Position numbers and translations under genes: made by a program. Positions 54,179 through 57,360 of a stretch of DNA of 57,360 bases are shown here, piece by piece (the stretch's first letter is position 1; every line of letters begins with the position of its first letter). The stretch is taken from contig JAIRTL010000024.1 of NCBI GenBank assembly GCA_031254915.1, positions 1 through 57,360 of the forward strand, written 5' to 3'. The DNA comes from Planctomycetota bacterium. GTDB lineage: Bacteria; Planctomycetota; SZUA-567. The notes beneath the pieces are model-generated. The model searched no databases. It saw only the letters and a list, made by a program, of their open reading frames with translations, and was not told where the DNA came from.

Positions 54179-55180
54179 TCAAGCCGGCGCGCCGCCGGTG
54201 TATTCATGGAGCAGAGCCAGGTATTCCCTGTATTCCGCGAGCGGAACGGACGGCGGGGTCTGGTGGTCCACGCTTGGGATGAAGCCGCCGGAGCGCATCA
54301 GCGGCAGGAGACGTTCGAACTCCTCGCGAACCCGGTCCGCCCCCTTGTTCATGGTCATCTTGTCGAAATGCCCTATGAGCATGAAATCGGGGAATTCGCG
54401 GCGGATCGCCATACCGTCCACGCCCGCCTGGCGCTCGAGCGGCAGAACGCCGCGAATGCCCACGGAGCGCAGCCAGGGAATCATCTGCGTCGGGTTGCCG
54501 TCGGTGTCGACGATGGGGACGATATTCATCCCCTTCAGCCTCTGCACGAGGGGACGGTAGTACGGCTCCAGGAATTCCTCGCATATCCCGCGGGAGATCA
54601 TGGGGCCGTTGTTGTAGGACATGTCTTCGGCTATGGTCGCGAAGGTCGGGACGCACACCGGCTCTATCTTGTCCAGGATGGAGAGGTTGAATTCAAGCAG
54701 ATCGGAATTGATGCGATGGATGAGCTCGGGCTGGTCGTAATAGGCGAGCATCAACCGGGTGAAGCCCATGAGGGTCCTCGGGAACCAGAAAAAGCCCTCG
54801 AGGGTGATCCAGACGACGGCGTCGCCGCTCCGCTGGCGGTCGGCCCATTGGGACATGACCCGTATCGCGGCGGAGTGGTCGGGATAGAAGTCGGGAAGGT
54901 AGCGGAGGTAGCCGTCCATGTCCTCCACCATGCCTTCCACATGGTGCTGGACCGCCTCGACGGTCGGATCGGTGGTCGAGAACCAGAACTGCTTGTAGGG
55001 ATCGAGCCCGAAATACTCGTGGATCTCGAACACGCTGTCCGTTTCGCCAAACCGTTCGGGCAGGCCTTCCGTCTTCCACCGGGCGATGGTCTTGTCCCAC
55101 CACATCGCCCATTCCCAGCGCGGCAGTCGGTCGACGGGAGTAAAATCGGCAAGCGCGCGGAAGCGGTCCACATGGTTCAT
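54179..55180 (-). CDS. UroD-family methyltransferase-like protein
   Basis: The 333-residue protein has the uroporphyrinogen decarboxylase fold as seen in corrinoid-dependent methyltransferases and the many uncharacterised catabolic relatives: N-terminal MNHVDRFRALADFTPVDRLP, EGFFWFPRTLMGF near 128, YNNGPMISRGICEEFLEPYYRPL near 193-216, IVPIVDTDGNPTQMIPWL near 224, GHFDKMTMNKG near 272 and the terminal IPSVDHQTPPSVPLAEYREYL. The conserved H/D residues suggest a metal or pterin/cobalamin methyl-group role, but no corrinoid protein is nearby. Heme synthesis is unlikely, since true HemE begins differently. AAGGACC precedes ATG 55180. It is divergent from the AraC gene. Confidence 0.8.
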   Translation of the reverse strand: MNHVDRFRALADFTPVDRLPRWEWAMWWDKTIARWKTEGLPERFGETDSVFEIHEYFGLDPYKQFWFSTTDPTVEAVQHHVEGMVEDMDGYLRYLPDFYPDHSAAIRVMSQWADRQRSGDAVVWITLEGFFWFPRTLMGFTRLMLAYYDQPELIHRINSDLLEFNLSILDKIEPVCVPTFATIAEDMSYNNGPMISRGICEEFLEPYYRPLVQRLKGMNIVPIVDTDGNPTQMIPWLRSVGIRGVLPLERQAGVDGMAIRREFPDFMLIGHFDKMTMNKGADRVREEFERLLPLMRSGGFIPSVDHQTPPSVPLAEYREYLALLHEYTGGAPA

Positions 55181-55305
55181 CGGGCGGTCCTTTTTGTGGT
55201 TGATGTTCCTGTTTTTGGCATTGTAATGATTTATGGTGCGGCGGCGAATGGTTTTTCGACCCGCATCGCCGCGAGCGCGCGCGGCGCGATGCCGGGAGAT
55301 TCGGA

Positions 55306-56200
55306 ATGAATCTCGACTCGGCCCAGATGATCAAATACTTCGCCTTCAGGAAGGAGCCGCACTGCGGGTCGCGCTGCCTGACCTTGGGGCGCGTCGTGGT
55401 CGTGCCCGACATCCGCTATCCGCCGCATCCGGAAAAAACATCCCGCCAGTCATCGCAATGTGAACACTAGCCGGATACTGGACGGGCTCCACTTCGTGTA
55501 CATCGTTTCCAGCTTCGGGTGGTCCGTCAACGAGGACGGCGAGCGGTTCGACGTGGGCGCCGGCACCGCCTTGCCGCTCTTGCCCCATTCCCCGCACGCC
55601 TATTCCCCGCACCGCGAAAGCGGCTGGATCGAATACTGGCTCGGCTGTGACGGCTCCCATCCGCAATGGCCGGCGAAGGAGAGCGCGTTCGGCATGCTGC
55701 GCCGCCCGATTCCGGTGGGGATGGACAGCGCCCTTCTCGCGGACTTCCGCCATCTTTGCCTCGCCGCGCATTCGGACAACAACAAATCGACGATGGTGCG
55801 GGTGCTGGGCGGACTCATAAACCGGCTTCTCGGGCGGGTTCTCGTTCTACGGCACGGCAGGGATCGCCTGGAGCGGTCTGAATCCGGCATCGTCGAACGG
55901 GTGCTCGCGTTTCTCGATTCCCGGCACGAATCCGATATTGCGCAGCAGGACCTTTCAGCGCTGACCGGGTTGTCGTATAGACGGTTGTCGCAAATATTCA
56001 AGACCGCCGTGGGCATGAGCCCGCACCAGTACTTCGTCGACAGGAAGATCAAGGCCGCGGCCAGATTGCTGCGATCGGGAACCCCGGTGAAGGATGTGGC
56101 GAATCGGCTGAACTTCGATTCGCCGTACTATTTCTCGCGGCTCCTCAAAAGCAAGACCGGCGCGTCCCCCTCCTCCCTCATCCCCGGCAAACAGGGATGA
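55306..56200 (+). pseudogene. AraC-family regulator with a single-base frameshift in an A6 run
   Basis: The N-terminal cupin reads from ATG 55306 (GGGAG upstream): MNLDSAQMIKYFAFRKEP, VVVVPDIRYPPHPEK. At A6 (55433-55438) the frame then closes after a few codons. With five As the text continues as PEKHPASHRNVNTSRILDG, the expected AraC pattern, into a frame that runs to 56200. In that frame the two helix-turn-helices are LSALTGLSYRRLSQIFKTAVGMSPHQYF and VKDVANRLNFDSPYYFSRLLKSKTG-type text (given in parts). The intact length would be about 297 residues. It could be a sequencing error, a real knock-out, or ribosomal/polymerase slippage on A6. It probably controls the divergent UroD-like gene. 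Confidence 0.85.
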
Positions 56201-56502
56201 TCGGGATCGTCTGGATGGCCTGGCATTGTAGGGCGGGCGATTCCCGTTTGCAATGCACTTTTATGCAAATCGGCATGCACTTTCCGGAAGCGGGAGGCGG
56301 GCGTTTTGGCCGATATCGCCGCGTTCCGGACCGCGAACCATCGGCGCAATGCAAAGCTCCGAACGCCATTCCCGCTGATTTGACGCTCATATGCGCATGG
56401 CGAAGCAATGTTCACGCGCTGACGCCCTCCCCGCAATTCCGAAATGCGGCGGCAAGCGAAGCTTGGGACGCCCGCCGCGCCGGGCGCTGGATCCTTTTCC
56501 CC
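56201..56502. other. 302-bp gap before the LacI remnant
   Basis: No gene is visible. Long open frames on both strands carry no domain. TTTGACG near 56379 might be part of a promoter. Confidence 0.3.
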
Positions 56503-56900
56503 ATGACCAAGAACCTGAAAGACATCGCCGCCGAACTCGGCCTCTCCATATCGACCATTTCCCGCGTCGTCAACGGGAAGAAACACGTGTCGCGAAAAAC
56601 AGTCGACATGGTGAAAAAGGCGCTGGACCGGAACAATTACCTTCCCAACCTTTCGCACGGCGTCGACGCGGTGCTGCTCAACAACGTCAAGTCGAGCTCC
56701 ATCGCGGTCGAGCATCTGCTGCGGCACGGGCACCGGAAGATCGCGGTGATTTGCGGCGACCAGCGGGAGACGACTGCCAAAGAGCGCCTGGCCGGCTATC
56801 TGGACGCGCTCAAGGCGAACTCCATCGCCGCCGAGCCGGACCTGATCGAATACGGCTCCTCCACCGTCGGCCGGATGGGCGGGTGCGGCTTTACCGCCAT
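56503..56900 (+). pseudogene. LacI-family regulator remnant with internal deletions
   Basis: From ATG 56503 a good LacI helix-turn-helix is present: LKDIAAELGLSISTISRVVNG at residues 5-25, with KTVDMVKKALDRNNYLPN after it. Then, where ~100 residues of core should follow, only HGVDAVLLNN is left before SIAVEHLLRHGHRKIAVICGD, the mid-core strand. YLDALKANSIAAEPDLIEYG follows, and then, after one more apparent jump near 56875, FTAIAATGSGNA. About half of the core is missing, yet the reading frame stays open beyond the window edge, where it runs antisense to other remnants. Non-functional as a sugar-responsive repressor, though the DNA-binding domain could fold. Confidence 0.7.
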
Positions 56901-56979
56901 CGCCGCCACTGGAAGCGGGAACGCCCTGCGCCACCGCTTTCGGACAAGCCTGTCGCACCCCGGTTCTGATTTCATGTGG

Positions 56980-57360
56980 TCAGGCGTCTCCCGGCACGAG
57001 GTATTTTTTCAATATGGAGGCGCCAACAGTGTAGTTCGGGTCGACGACGTTGCCGACGCGGACGCGCCCGACCTGGGTGAGGAGGAAGTACGCGTCCCAT
57101 TTGTCGAAGCCGAACTTGTCCACCATCCAGCCGATGAGGTTGTCGGAGGCGATGCGTACCGCGTCCTCTCCTGGATGCGTTCAAGGCTCGATGCGAACTG
57201 GGAGGTGGCGAGCGGGACGAATTCCTCACCGACGTATGGTGAGCCTTCTGCCGAGGACGCCGCCCTTGTCGTTGATTTCCTTGACGGCGAGCTGCGCGGC
57301 GAGAACCTTGGGGCCGGCGTGCAGCGCGAAATTGCCCGACTGGTCCTCAAGTATGCCGAT
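56980..57360 (-). pseudogene. Joined fragments of an amide/urea-type binding protein and an amidase C-terminus
   Basis: Reading the minus strand from the right edge, 57360-57229 gives IGILEDQSGNFALHAGPKV and AVKEINDKGGVLGRRL, the N-terminus of a branched-chain/urea/amide receptor (UrtA/FmdD/AmiC type). It stops at 57226. In another frame, 57242-57171 reads YVGEEFVPLATSQFASSLE, a segment ~130 residues further into the same family. From 57168 to the stop at 56980, yet another frame reads IASDNLIGWMVDKFGFDKWD and FLLTQVGRVRVGNVVDPNYT, resembling the acetamidase/formamidase C-terminus. Such binding proteins and amidases form short-chain amide operons, so this may be what is left of one. It continues beyond the window. 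Confidence 0.6.

Noticed and set aside
56391-56969. 192-codon frame overlapping the LacI remnant
   Set aside because: Its translation is Arg/His-rich noise; the LacI helix-turn-helix is in the frame beginning at 56503.

Overview
The window reads as a chromosomal piece of a G+C-rich Gram-negative bacterium (roughly 60-65% G+C by eye). An outer membrane is indicated by genes resembling bamD and lptE and by an ADP-heptose-type cytidylyltransferase. Motility is indicated by fliS, a stand-alone FlhB C-terminal homologue and a PilZ protein. The giant Ser/Thr kinase with a zinc ribbon, LamG-like region and TPRs, the UroD-like and ThuA-like enzymes and the many sugar ABC transporters recall the Planctomycetota/Lentisphaerota (PVC) group. 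That placement is inference; no rRNA or tRNA gene is present to confirm it.

Layout. 1-4.7 kb: a chimeric transferase/dehydrogenase ORF, then a ribose-type sugar ABC operon (ATPase, permease, binding protein). 4.7-7.3 kb: a decayed alpha-2-macroglobulin gene on the minus strand. 7.4-11.3 kb: a leucine operon (leuA-leuC-leuD) preceded by what looks like a complete transcription attenuator with a Leu/Ile-rich leader peptide. 11.4-14 kb (minus): galK, a FlhB-like protein and a phosphoglycolate-phosphatase-type HAD enzyme. 14.4-25.9 kb (plus): a periplasmic PPIase, the large kinase overlapping a secreted protein gene, glycerate kinase, a calcium-type P-ATPase and prepilin peptidase. 25.9-34.3 kb: histidine phosphatase, pyrF, PilZ protein, a zinc-ribbon/coiled-coil membrane protein, a cytidylyltransferase-Nudix fusion, serC and a PhnP-like hydrolase. 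34.4-40 kb (minus): bamD-lptE-ftsH and fliS. 40.3-43.7 kb (plus): secG, a DUF2225-like protein, an AllA-like cupin and a Sel1 protein.

44.4-53.7 kb is a catabolic island. A LacI-type regulator gene has a consensus-like promoter and two overlapping perfect 14-bp operators. It is followed by a ThuA-like amidotransferase-fold protein, a sugar-binding protein, an ABC ATPase, two tandem M20 metallopeptidases and two permeases. A UroD-like methyltransferase and an AraC regulator (frameshifted at an A6 run) face each other after it. The right edge holds wreckage: a LacI gene with internal deletions, and fragments of an amide-type binding protein joined to an amidase C-terminus.

The most distinctive points are the leu attenuator, a 50-bp repeat whose two copies differ only by transitions that preserve two hairpins, the M20-containing sugar transport operon, and several genes that look collapsed by internal deletion (real decay or assembly error).
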